A stretch of 64,000 bases of DNA from Phoronis australis (Eukaryota; Phoronida; Phoronidae), in NCBI GenBank assembly GCA_002633005.1, contig NMRA01000026.1:490434-554433 (forward strand). Direction: 5' to 3'. Position 1 is the first letter of the stretch. Every line of letters starts with the position of its first letter. The position numbers and the translations under genes are program-made. This document shows positions 11,620 to 23,405 of this stretch, in pieces. The notes beneath the pieces were generated by a model that made no database searches, was not told where the DNA came from, and worked only from the letters and a program-made list of their open reading frames with translations.

Positions 11620-14600
11620 AATTTGTTTTAACAACTCTGTCCTTGTGCTCAGCCAGGAACTAAGGAATAGGCTCAATTTGTGATAATGGAGGGCATCTTC
11701 TTAAATTAAATCTCGCTAATTTAGAACACAATATAGTAGATGGGTGAAATCTTTGTTCACCATTTCTTTGATAAAAGATAAGTAAATTCAAATTAATACC
11801 TTCCATTAAATAACATATTGTATAGTTGTGGGCTGTCGCAACACGGAAAAGAAATAAAGAAATTAAAGCTACATTTCACCCCTGTGTTGAAGATTTGTTT
11901 AACGATGTTGTGTTTTGGTGTTTAAAATCATTGCAACGGTACTCCGACCTTGAATTAGTCAGCAACTCAAGTCACAGGCAAAGCGTACGTGTGCCATTTT
12001 TAAACCACAGTTTTAGAGTTGGCCAGCCACAATAAACTAATTGAAGCATTTTCTTGAACCGGTCAGGGTTTTGATGTTCTCGTTGGCAACGGAAAATAGA
12101 ACCCTGTCGCTGTGAGGAATACTGATGGGGCTGGTTTTATGATTGAGTGAAAGGCCTAATGCGATTTTCACTTGAAGCCAGCTGACCAGGAGAAAGCGAA
12201 GCTTAAGTTTGGCATATATTTTTATCCGAAATTGGTGAGGTTTACTATAATTCTGCAGGAACACTATCTACTTTGTGCCCATTGTTTTGATTGTTTTGGA
12301 AAAATCATTTGGGAGGTTAGGGACTGAGGGGTTTGGCAGAGCCAGCGACTGTCCCGATTTTGACTAACAAGAAAGGTCAAAGGTTGACTGAGGCCAATTC
12401 AATTTATGGAATTAGAATTTTACTACAAGACTAAAATACAATTTATGTCTATGATTAGGGGAAAAAATCGTGCATGAACCAGTGACATGGTTTAGACCAG
12501 AAACAACGGAAATTTAAGTTAAGTGTGGCTGTACGACAAGGATCTACACAGGAATCGTTGGGAGGTTCAGGCATTTGAGCACTGTTATAAAAACCTCCAA
12601 CAATGTGGTTGGAAGATAAATAGTGAACTTGCCTGAGGATACACACTAGGGCAGTGTTAAGTGGGAACTGTTGGAGCAACTAACAACACAATGGGTGTTG
12701 CGGTTTGTGCAATCGATTTGTGGTCCCTGCCACCTCAGTTTATGGCACACAGAGATTGGATCAAGTACAATGCCTGTTCATTTGCGGTCCATTCGTGTGA
12801 AGAACAATTTGAAGCGCACGTAGGGCCGTTCCGGATTACACAGCGAAACTCGAATCTCGCTGTATTTACCCACAATGCCATAAACATCCGTCAGGCACAT
12901 TTGCTGCCTTGTTTTCATGCCATTGTTGTTTCACATGTTATTTGTTGTTGGCTGATTCTTTACAAGTTTTTCTCGGATTCATTACTCTGTTCGTCCTTCC
13001 AATGCTAATTAAGTGTCCTGCTGTGTTGTGGACTGCAACTCCAGTGATCTGAAATTCTTCGCCTTCGTGACATCATTGAGAGACAGGAGAATGTGCCTGA
13101 TTTCCAAAACGAGGTCACACACTTTCTTATCTCCGGGACAAAGGAGAGTTCTTTCACTGTTAATTTTAATTTGTCAAATTTCTTGTCCAAATGTTTATGA
13201 GAAAAAGTGCGACTTAATTCATGAATAGCATATGGATTGTACTTAAAATCTTGTAAAATATTGAACATCTTGCAAGGTAATCAGCTTTTGAGAAATTGAA
13301 AAATGCAGGGAGATTTATGTAGCAGAAACATAGCAACTGTATGGATTATCAATATGCTGTTGCAGCCCAGACTGCCCTTGAATGCCTCCAGGCTTCTGTG
13401 GTCTGACATGGCCAAAGATATTTCACATGGATGCAGTCAACCTTTTGAGGTCAAACTATCCAAACAAACTTCTTTAAACAGGCTTGACCAGATTCAGTGG
13501 AAATCCTTGAGAGCTGTATTGAACATAGACTGTAATGGGGTAACAGGGTAACACACACATCTGCTTGCCTTTGAACACGTCTGCCTGCCAGTGAACACTT
13601 CTGCCATCTGCCTGTCAGTGAACACTTTTGCCGGCCAGCCAACACGTCTGCCTGCTAGTGAGCAGCAAGTCACAAATAATTTAGTGAATTTTCTGTTACA
13701 TGCTTGCAGACTTTTTAAAAATTGTATTGAAGGTCCATTCAGACCAACTTACTTACTTAGAGTGGAGAGGTATTGAAGGGGGCGTTATAAAAACTTGGTA
13801 GTTAGTTGGAAAATAGTCACTTTTACAAGGGTTCCAGATTTTGAGAACCTGAGTTCTTGCCACTGAAAAACGGTTCTCAGAATGCGGGACCCCTGCCAGT
13901 GGCTATTGCCTTTAATTGAACTTCAGTTAACTGCAGTGGTTCGAATCGCAAAAAATTTAGACTCGATTGGGCTGTTGGCTATGATAGGCAATGATACCAG
14001 ATGAAAACACAAATTCTGTTTCTCTAGATGACGCTGTTCTACGCTTTCAGACGGAGATTTGTAAGTGGTCGAGGTGACTGTTTATGTGATGTTTGAATTT
14101 TTTTGCAATACCTCGGACCATATTTGTGTGTGACTGACTTTCCCTCATTTACCTAAATTGGAATTTTTTAGCGAGTTCACAGAATCAATTTTGTTGCCAT
14201 GGAATCGGTTTTGTTTCGATGTATTTCTTAAGCTCCGTTGTTGGTGACAAGTGATGGAATTGTTGCAACACTAGTCAACAGATGCCAAAGTTATCCTATA
14301 CATTGTGGTATCAAAAGTTGCTGCATGTGGATGTATGGTTGACAGCTAGTAGAAACCATAGTAAACAAACAAAATGACCTGGCGTTCCCAGTCACGACAG
14401 TTTGGCGGAAGTCAGATTCATCAGAGCCAAGAAGCTTCAGTTTGCTATCTGTAACTAAGGACAATTTATTTTGTTAATTGTTAGTGCTGTCATTATAGGG
14501 GGCTCTGGTATGTTTGAGTGGTATGTAAAATCAGTATGTATAACCACCCTTTTCGAGAGAGTTCACTGAAAGATGTTTTCTACATAGTTCAGTAGAAAAA

Positions 14601-16095
14601 ATCCCTAGGTATACGTTGAGGCCATTACCATACTGTAAGATTTTTGTAGAGTTTATTTTCTTGAATAAAAGATTTTGTAAGACTGTCTACTGTCTGACCA
14701 TTGAGAAAAAAGCATGTAGGTACAGAAATAGGTACAGGAAGTTGATTATTTGCAGGACTGTATTTGTGCACCAGAAATAGAATCTTTATAGAACTTTTAT
14801 CTAAGTTAGTAAGGGGGTGTGGAGGGGAGACGTGGAACGCGAAAACTCGTAAAATACCATGGCGAATCTGATTCTTGGGGATGCTAACGAGAAGTTGGTC
14901 ACTGTGAATAGTGTAAGAATTTCTAGAAAAATTGGCCAGATTCACTATTTTTGAAACAGACAAAATAAAACTCTTTCATCCCAGTGCAGTTTTCAAGTTA
15001 TCTGCCCTTTATGTACGCAAGCGCCCAAAAAATTACCCAGTAGACATTTCTCAAGTGCATAATCACCATTGTTTTGTTTATTTCAAACGTCAGTGGTTAT
15101 ATTTTTCATATATGACGAGTCTATGTCTTGCCCTACCAAACTAGGAGGTGTACACTGACTTGTGGGAGAAAAGTCGAAGTTACGAGCAGTTGACAGGTCA
15201 AAATTTGAAACTATAGGAATTCAATAGAAATTCAAAATCTTGACAAACAAACCGTCAAAATACCTGATGAACAGTTTCACTAATCTGTTTTAGTGACAGC
15301 CGGAGAACCACGTTGAATAATGCAGTTCAGTATGTTTATCGCGTTCTTTGCCACTGTAATATATAAAATACAAATATACCATTTCTTTAGGATTCTGCCA
15401 TGAAGGCTACCCTTCTGAGCGGTGCTTACCCATGCATCTGTCCAATGTGTGTGTGTGGAGTAATATGGTATACCTGAGACATTCACAGTTATGGCTAATT
15501 AATACCTGCTGTTGTATCAATGCAGTGTTTATTGTGGCATTCTGCATGTGATTTGGGGTTGTATAACTGCACACTTCACTGTTTCCAGTTGAGCAAGGAA
15601 AGAAATGAAAGCTCATGAACATTTAAAACCTTTTAGTGCAGGGAGAGCACGAAATCATAGGGTTTCGGTTGGGTCTCTTCCTCATATCGTCCGTCTCCAC
15701 TGGTTCCCTCGCTCAGACATACTGAATGACAAAATCTGTGGAAAAGTATATCTTTTTCAAATAGAAATGCGGTTCTGGAAAACGCATAAAACTAATCATT
15801 TAACGTCATGTCATTCTTGAAATGCAGGAATGTGTTCATTTACATATCATTGGAATTTCATGAATCTCACATTAGATGGAATCGCTTCATCTGCATATCA
15901 CTGAAATCTATATTTTGAATATGAATGAACCATATCAGAACACCCATCCCGCCACTCATGCGTATGAATATTTGATTTTTTCCTTGAAACTGGAAAACGG
16001 TCTTTTTTATTTGAAAATTCTTGTTTTGGCAAAAAAGGTTCAAAAACTTTGTGGAGAGGTGATGAATCAGGCATCTTGTTGGTTTAAAAAACAGA
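11620..16095. other. Non-coding stretch, no supported gene
   Basis: Open frames of up to 115 codons (for example 12661-13008 on +) show no recognisable domain and no splice context that would make them exons. A degenerate cluster of units like gtgaacacttctgcc lies at 13555-13665. A degenerate hairpin related to the one at 7811-7862 is near 13840-13885. Nothing else is recognised. Confidence 0.5.
13555..13665. repeat. Degenerate short tandem repeat (about 24 bp unit)
   Basis: Four to five imperfect units built around gaacacgtctgcctgccagt follow one another. Units vary in length because of an internal ctgccat duplication and substitutions. The array translates as short open frames on both strands, which I regard as by-products of the repeat. 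Confidence 0.7.
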
Positions 16096-16100
16096 AAAAC

Positions 16101-16380
16101 GTTCTGACATTCTGATTGGTTGGAAGGTAACATTCGGACATTCTGATTGATTGGAAGGTAACATTCGGACATTCTGATTGGTTGGAAGATAACATTCTGA
16201 CATTCTGATTGGTTGGAAGGTTACACATTCGCGCGTTCTGATTGCTTGGAAGGTTACATTCGGTCATTCTGATTGGTTGGAAGGTAACAATCTGACGTTC
16301 TGATTGGTTGGAAGGTAACATTCGGACGTTCTGATTGGTTGGGAGGTAGTATTTGAACATTTCAGTTGGATGGAAGGTAG
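16101..16380. repeat. Minisatellite, about 31 bp x 9
   Basis: Eight clear units and one degenerate unit of cattctgattggttggaagg followed by taacattcgga. Unit length is mostly 31 bases, with 33 in one unit carrying an extra ca. Read on the minus strand it produces an Asn/Gln-rich pseudo-repeat protein in more than one frame. That is a property of the array, not evidence of a gene. Confidence 0.92.
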
Positions 16381-19075
16381 AAGACAGCCATGTGCGCTCT
16401 GGTTCTGATGTGGAGTTCTTTGTATCAAAGCATCATTCTTGCACAGTGCCACTGTTCCAGAAATAACAATGAAGAAAGAGTGTAGACAATACTGCTAAAC
16501 CAGCGCGGTACCCAAGAGGACAAGTGCCTTCTTGAGCTGACACCTGAGATGGAGAAATACGCACCCAATTTGGTGGCATGGACCCCTACCAAGTTCCCGT
16601 CTTCAGGGAGCGTACAGGAGAAAACGACTTACGCTTGATACTGTCTCAAATTTTGTTGGCAAGACGGGCTAAAGAGTATTAAGTTCTTTTAAAATTTGCC
16701 CACAGGTGTTTCGATATGTTAGCTTTTTTGGAAGTTACTCGAGCATCCTACCTCACAACAGTGGTAATTTGACGGAATGGTGACCGCGGAGATTTTAAAG
16801 CTGTAGTTCGTCCTGTTTAGATGTTCTTAACTGAATTGCCAAAATCAGTAGCTGATCTATGACATATTAATGGAAAGTGGTCCTTGTTATGTCATGTGAC
16901 TGAGCTATGTTTGAATGGAACTCGCTGTGCATCATTTTCAAATGTGAGGGTTGGCCAACCTCATTAAAATTGAAGATTTTTCAGGAATAACGAATTAATG
17001 TCCTTGTTGTATGTTCAGGCCATCAGCTGCGTCCACAACGGTTTGCCACTCATAAGTTAAATTGTGGAGTATTTTTGACAAATAAAATAGATTTCTACTT
17101 GTTTTGCTTTGGTAGCTATAAGTGACGGCGTAGGCGCATGCTCTTATATGCAAACGCTTGATTAAAAGATTTCTTGAAAAATACACGTGTTTCAGATATA
17201 TGGGCCCATGGGCCTGAGTGCTTACAAATATGGTATTACTGTTAAAGTCGTTTAAGTCCCATAAATTTAGGACACCATAAGACAGATTCAAGAATTTTAT
17301 TTTTTTTTCATTTATTGCACGAATGATATAAATAACGGTAAATGAATGCTTTATCACATTTAAGTTCTATACTTTAGCAACCACCATGCTATGCTTTGAG
17401 AATACGAGAGTATTCACCACAGTGTTACAGGCAGTTGAAGGACGATCAGTCCTAGGGATTAGATTTGCTGGAATACCATGCAGCGTTTCTGTATAGATGG
17501 GTCTGGTAAACAGACTTAGTGACTGTAGTGTTCTGTGGCACCACTGCCATACATTGCTAGTACATTCAGAAATAAACTCAGTCACTTGCCTTTTCCCATT
17601 GTTACTTAGTTTAAACTATGGCTGTTCTATGAGAGCATAGTAGTTCCTAAACGCACAAGTCACAATTTCACTGCTATTTTCAATGTCCCAAATACACTAC
17701 TATTTGAGGTCCATTAAAAGCGTGAGAAAAAGCAGTCGCGCAAAACCGTGCAAAATTATGCGAGTGTTTAACGGGAATGCTTACTAGCCTGTGCTAGCAA
17801 AATTGCAGCCACTGAGGTGATTGGTCGGTGAGGTTGGAATGTTGCGTTATGGGATAGTATTCGTTGTTTCCGTTCTATAAGCGAATGTTTCTCGCTGTAA
17901 GTAATTAGTGAGTGTCTTCGGTCGTGGAAAACATTCCAGATATTCCACAAAATTTGCTCATCCCTTTTTCCTTGCCAAGGGTTAAATGTGGTTTGTCGGC
18001 TGTGGAAAAAGTTTGACCAGGGTTTTCTGTTAGAACGGTAAAATTTCTTCAATTTGGGAGAAAGATAATTCCAGAAATGGCCATTTTTCTATTTTTGAGA
18101 GGCGTACACTTTCACTGCCAATGTTAGTAAAATTAATGTTTTTTTTCTGGTGAAAGCTATGCTGAAGGGAATTCTAAAACAGAAATAAAATTTCTTAAGA
18201 TGTTCTTGTTAACTAATTTGTCAAAAATAAAATTCCGCTTGTTAACCATACTGTGCTCCTAATTGGGTAAAACAAAATCTGTTTGTGACAAATTATTACA
18301 GACAGGTGAAATTTCATTTTGTCAAATTTCTCAACAAAAATGTCTCCAGGAAAATTTACTTGGCGTTTAGAATGGTAAAATTTTGGGCATTTGCAGCTAT
18401 GTGGTAAGCCACTGACAAATAGAAACGTGTCAATTTTAGCAAATAGGTTTGGCCCCTTTTGAAAAATTTTTTACTGTAACGTCAACAAGAGGTGCCGTAC
18501 ACTTACTGTTGGTAAAATATGCAAATTGCAATCGTCAACAAACGAAAGCTACTTTCATTATTTACACCATACAATTTAAATAATGACTGAAATTGTTTTC
18601 TACTGTATAACATTCATTTTTAACTAGAACACGAATACCTCAATGTAGCATATATTTGGCCGTAAAATGCACCGCAATTTCTGTTTCTTCCTTCACTACT
18701 TTAGTCGTGTCATGTCATGTCATGTTCATTAATGAACTAATTTTAAATTATACAAACTCAATTTTGATGTATGTTTTCTTGGGAACACAGCACATGTTAG
18801 TTACAATACTCACTTGTGCCATTACAAAGGCATATAAATTAATTAATTATTTTTTTATTATAGTGACACAGATGCATCCGCAGAATACAATACAATACAA
18901 TACAAAAATAAATAAACTTTATATGCAGCACATCCCCAGCCTCTTGGCTGGTCTCGTAATACCATTTAACACCCAAACCATTACACACAATATAGGCAAT
19001 TCCTGTGACAATCTAGTGCCATAGTTAAAAACCTCCCATGTTTGGTTCAGGTATAATAGGCAGGGGGACCGGTAC
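16381..19075. other. Non-coding stretch, no supported gene
   Basis: AT-rich sequence with short open frames only. Simple repeats include gtcat x3 near 18707-18724 and an atacaatac-type run near 18886-18905. The part at 17385-17430 resembles a piece of repeat family C. No splice-flanked conserved reading frame was recognised. Confidence 0.5.
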
Positions 19076-19079
19076 TTAA

Positions 19080-19559
19080 AAGGCCCTTTCATACTGACTT
19101 AACTGAACTGTTCATACTGGCTTCGGCAGTTAACAGACATCGAAGTAAATGATAGGTGATGCTGTCGTCATCAAAGTAATCACAAGGTAGTACTGATGCA
19201 TCGCTTGCACGCTAAGAGTTTTTTAATGTGACAATTAGGGAACATTTGCAAGTGATAATTGGCATGAGTCTTATTTCTAATTCTATTGGTGATTATTCGA
19301 ACGAAATATATGCAAGTATATTAGCAATGACATTGCCCTTTAGTTGTTGAGGATAACAGTGGCCCATGGCGATAACTTCGATGGGACCAGAGTTGACCGT
19401 TCATACCGCACCGCAACGTTGACGTTCCGCTGCTAAGTCCACCAGTTTACTGCGGAGTTAACTGGAGCTGTTCATGTCGATCCAGGACCGAAGTTAACCG
19501 TTCATATTGGCCACAACTCCCCAAAACATTGACACGTCAACGTTAGTATGAAAGGGCCT
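19080..19559. mobile_element. TTAA-flanked MITE, copy 1
   Basis: A 480-bp element with terminal inverted repeats: the left end reads aggccctttcatact and the right end agtatgaaagggcct. Sub-terminal inverted blocks contain motifs such as gttcatactggcttcggcag and gaagttaaccgttcatattg. The left flank is TTAA (19076-19079); the right flank reads atac, so the right copy of the target site appears mutated. No transposase reading frame is present, so it is non-autonomous. A second copy in opposite orientation is at 34446-34923. Confidence 0.85.
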
Positions 19560-19587
19560 ATACTGTTCGGTAAAGTCTCACCATTTT

Positions 19588-19775
19588 AGAACAGATGAAA
19601 TTTTATTTTCTCATTTTTCGTATGATATACAGTACCAGAATGAGGCTTTGCTCAGCTACCAGCGGAAAATATTTTGAAAAATTGTGGGCCTTCACCACAG
19701 TGTTAGAAAACGTTGAGAAATGAGAAAAGTGCAACTTTGGCAATTATTTTTGTTCAAAATTGTTGAGGTAGAGCA
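19588..19775 (+). repeat. Diverged dispersed repeat, family C, copy 2
   Basis: Aligns with 10185-10395 through gaaattttattttctcattt, a motif like tgtgggccttcaccacagtg, and gcaactttggcaattatttt. It starts about 30 bases after the MITE copy 1. The phrase ggcagggggaccggtactt before the MITE recurs in similar form after this repeat, at about 19778. Confidence 0.5.
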
Positions 19776-20213
19776 GGCAGGGGAGGACCGGTACTTGTAC
19801 TGAATAATGATTAAAAATGCTCTGTTGTCAATTTTGTACTTTTGTTCCTAATTCCGTGACAAAAAGTGTACTGCGCTATGTATACCGCGTGTCTAGCCTA
19901 ACCAGCCTATTACTAAGTTGTGAGTTGCCAGGTGAAAGGGGAAACGTCTACGTGGGACTATGGTCCTCCGCACTGTGGTTTTTAGCTCTTATTTGAGAAT
20001 TTTGCGGGCGATTCATTTGCATTTGTTCCCTTTATTTCCCCTTGTGTTAAGCTCTTCTTAGAGACAAAATTATGACATGGACACCCGCAAAAGAGAGATG
20101 GATTACCACAATTCTTTCCATATTATCCCCACAAATAATTGCCAAAATTGTCATGTTTATACTTTTTGAATGTTAGTTACGTTACTGCTGAGCTAATAAC
20201 AAATAAAAATTGC

Positions 20214-20440
20214 TTAAAGGGACACAGTCAGGTTTTACAGCTGTAAAACAACATATTTTGTAGGTTATTTATCAGTAGGATTGACTTCTTCGAGTTATTT
20301 GCTTTGACCAGAGCTATGATATCTGTTGTGTTTATGTGTTTTTATTACAAATTCCGTATTCCTAACAAAGACTGCCAGTCAAACCTAACTGAAATTGAGG
20401 CAGCCAGGTCATGGACTGTTTTGTTGCTAGGCACTGTGAA
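20214..20440 (+). repeat. Dispersed repeat, family B, copy 2
   Basis: Shares with the other copies a start like taaagggacacagtcagg, then gctgtaaaacaaca, then gctttgaccagagctatgat, then tgttgtgtttatgtgttttt and a gactgccagtcaa block. Best seen by alignment with 62450-62640, which begins taaagggacatgaccgg. Confidence 0.65.
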
Positions 20441-22224
20441 AATAGACATGTGATGTGTATAGCGCTGGTCAAAGCTGGGGTGAAAAAGCCAAGAGCTAAC
20501 ACCCTAAGTGTATATGAGAAAAAAAGTCAAAAAGCCAAACCACATTGGAGGCATAGCCTCTTTAGAACAAGCATTTGGGATTGAAATCATGAGTGCTTGA
20601 CTTCCGGTGAGATGAGTTGAACATATCCAGAAATGCTGAGCTTTGGCAGACAGCCAAACTGGGTTTGCGTTCCTCTGCAGTCTTCCAAAAATAGCTTGAC
20701 ATTCATATTTTCATTTGATTGATTTCAAGCATAAAACCTAATACTGTTTTGATAAGCTTATAATCATTCCAGTCTTTGACTAATTAAGTAATTGAAATCC
20801 CTTGCTGAGTTTCAAAAAATTTCTGATGATCTCGGCCAGTCCTCGACATAATTATGCAGAACTCCCACGAATTTACTCTGTAGTAAAGAGGTGGATTTAA
20901 GATGCTATGTTTCATTAAACCCATGAATATTTAAATTTGTAGCAAGTGCTGCCTAGTGACATCCTGGAGAAATGTGTGTACAAGTTTAATCAAGAAAATA
21001 AACTATTTGTAAATAAATTGCAGTTTCAAAGAAAACACCACAAACGATCCAGTTAAAACAAGTGGTGACAACAGGCAATTTTGAAATTTTGGACAACCAA
21101 GAGGCGAAATGTTTGTCGACCTAGGGGTGACAGAGTTTGATGAAGTTGTGTCCTCCAAATATTTTTACCTTCCTAACGAACCCGTCGTGATGTAACTGGT
21201 TTGAACTCTTTGCAATGCAAAATTTTATTTCGCTCAAGACAGTGGTCTGAAACGATTCTCAAGTACCATGGTAAGTTGTATAACGGACTGTCCTTACAAG
21301 GTTAGGGACATCTCACAAGAATTGACGTTGGCTCTTGATTTTTTTATCCATTATTTGAATGTAGACATCTTATTTTGATGACATTAAAATATCTAGTCTT
21401 CCTGCCACTTCAAAGCCTTTTTCAAAGACAGATTCATGTCTAATGGAAACCAGTGTTTACTCGAACCTATTCTTGCTTGACAGCCATCTATTGATCTTTG
21501 CACTTCATTCCCATTTGTTATGATTCATGTAAGATAGCTTGTGATTAAACCAAATTGAAAGTTTCCTTCGGTCTCCATGGCATTTTGCTGGCCTCACTGC
21601 ATTTTGCATTGCCCTTGGTAATGCTCATTTCTATAGGAGATGGTGTTTACCATTGTATTCATAACTCCCACACTACCTTAGGTATACTTATTTCTAAGGT
21701 CTTTTCAGTATATTCTCTCAGTAGGCCATTGGGTTACAAGAGAGCTTAGACCACAGTATTCTTCAGCTGTTTAGCAAACATGGCTTAGTTTTAGGTTGTC
21801 AGATTTTAGAACAGAATAAATAATAAGGAAATTACAAGACTCCTTTGGGGTTTTGGCAAATATGAAGCCCTGAATGAATGTTTACAAAACTCGATGTTTT
21901 CGTCTCAAAAATTGCTCACCCTTTTCCCTTAGCAAACAAAAGAAGTCTAAATTGTTTACTGTAGTCCCCTGTTGTTCAGGTGTTTGTCTATTCTTGTCTG
22001 TTGACTTAAGTGGAAAATTATGTAACCCATTGTGGTAATAATCCCTATCCTAGTCAAATTAGTCAGTAATAACTGACTAGAATAGTAGTGATTGCTGTAC
22101 AATTAGTGCAATTTAGTTAATAATCACTAATTGTAGGAGAATGGTAGTGATAGTATAATAGCAAGTAATGATAGTACTGCGTAGTAACAGTAGAATAATT
22201 AGTATGGCAATTCTCCACTAATTT

Positions 22225-22440
22225 TTTTGCGCAAAAATAATTACCAAAATTAACATTTTCCCATTTTTTCGAAGTCTGACGGTTTTGCTTCAAGTAATAG
22301 GAATATTTCCAAATGACATCTACACAATGCAGTGTACTCTAATGATCAACCAAATTTTTTTGAACGTTATTTTCATGGTGAAATTTCATAATACGGTATA
22401 AAATTTCACTCATCAGTCATATTGTGGTCTAAACAGGTGG
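22225..22440 (+). repeat. Diverged dispersed repeat, family A, copy 3
   Basis: Contains the family landmarks in order: a cccattttttcgaagtctga block, a gacatctacacaatgcagtg block equivalent to the gacatttacacagtacaaat block of copy 1, and an aaatttcactcatcagtcat block near the right end. Diverged from the other copies. Confidence 0.45.
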
Positions 22441-22809
22441 GGACTTATCATATTTAGCACCTCGCTCGCCTCTTATAGCACCTCGCTCGCCTTGACACCG
22501 AGGTTCAGTTAACTGCGCTGACTCAAATTTTTTAAGACTTTAACCTTTGCCCTTATCCTTGTCAGTCAATGCCCATCGGTGGAAAATTTCTGTGACCAAA
22601 ACCACTACAATTCACTGATGCCAGTGAAATAAACGACACGTTGCCTATATTCATGTGATGTGCTGTTCGTGCATGTGAAGTTTGTGAAGTCTTTACTATA
22701 TAGTATAGCCCTAATCTCAGATCAGTCGTTAGATTAACCTCCATATCTATTTAAAAAAATTTTCTAAGCCCATTAATCACCCACTCTTTGATTTTTGAAT
22801 ATCTCAATT

Positions 22810-23130
22810 CGAAGCTGAATTTCTCCCTGTTTCTGTTATTGTAGAATGCGATAGACTTCGTATTGTTATTAGCTTTGACCAGAACTACAACACGACAAAA
22901 TCCATTGTTATGTGATTTTATTACGAACTGTGGGTTCTCGCTGTTGTCTTTCAGACATTCGCTGAAGTCTAGGCCAGTATCTGTATCATTTGAATACGCT
23001 TAACATACCGTGCTAGTTAATATGTGGGAGGTGGCGGAGGGGTAGAGCGTTTGGCTGCTACTACGGAGATTTTGATTCAATGTATCTACTGCCGATTTCT
23101 GTAGTCATTTTTTTCACTGAGAATGCCCCT
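22810..23130 (+). repeat. Family B copy 3 next to a tRNA-like (SINE-type) head
   Basis: Bases 22810-23010 match family B (gctttgaccagaactacaac, then a gtgattttattacgaac run). Directly after it, 23024-23085 looks tRNA-derived: gtggcggaggggtagagcg resembles a pol III A box and a gattttgattcaatg segment about 30 bases later resembles a weak B box. Together these suggest an old SINE. No folded tRNA with an anticodon arm can be drawn convincingly, so this is not called a tRNA gene. Confidence 0.5.
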
Positions 23131-23254
23131 TTAAGGGAGTGTTGTGGAGACACGTACGTTAAAAATCCCCCCCGTCTTTTGTCTATTGCTAGACCATCTG
23201 GTTATCAGTTTTTATATGATAACGTATGTAGCTATATACTCTCTACATATTTTA

Positions 23255-23405
23255 CACAAAAATAATTTCCACAATTGCTGTTTTTCAATTTTTCAAAGGC
23301 CGATAAGTTTTCTGTATATAATGGAAACTCTACCAAACGTTACTTTGTGACGTCGATACACTGTACAAACCAAGTTCGAAATTTCATGTCAGCCTTATCA
23401 TGTGG
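23255..23405 (+). repeat. Diverged dispersed repeat, family A, copy 4
   Basis: A short copy with the blocks caatttttcaaaggccgata, then a tactttgtgacgtcgataca block and aaatttcatgtcagccttat. It ends where the hairpin of the next element begins. Confidence 0.4.

Larger units (their letters stand above)
19780..23250. other. Non-coding stretch with family A and B repeats
   Basis: No exon is supported. The stretch includes family B copies at 20214-20440 and 22810-23010 and a family A copy at 22225-22440. A TTG-started open frame at 21555-21749 is hydrophobic near its beginning but has no ATG or splice context, so it is not taken as the missing signal-peptide exon. A short imperfect tandem motif (agtaatgatagtactgcg type) lies near 22060-22210. 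Confidence 0.5.

Noticed and set aside
12661-13008. 115-codon open frame with many cysteines
   Set aside because: No recognisable family, no ATG in good context at its start and no conserved motif.
13900-13945. B-box-like ggttcgaatc
   Set aside because: No acceptor stem or A box upstream; an isolated match.
16067-16452. Asn/Gln-rich repetitive protein on the minus strand
   Set aside because: It is only the translation of the 31-bp minisatellite, which is open in more than one frame.
21555-21749. Hydrophobic frame considered as the missing signal-peptide exon
   Set aside because: It begins with TTG, not ATG, and no phase 1 donor follows the hydrophobic part.
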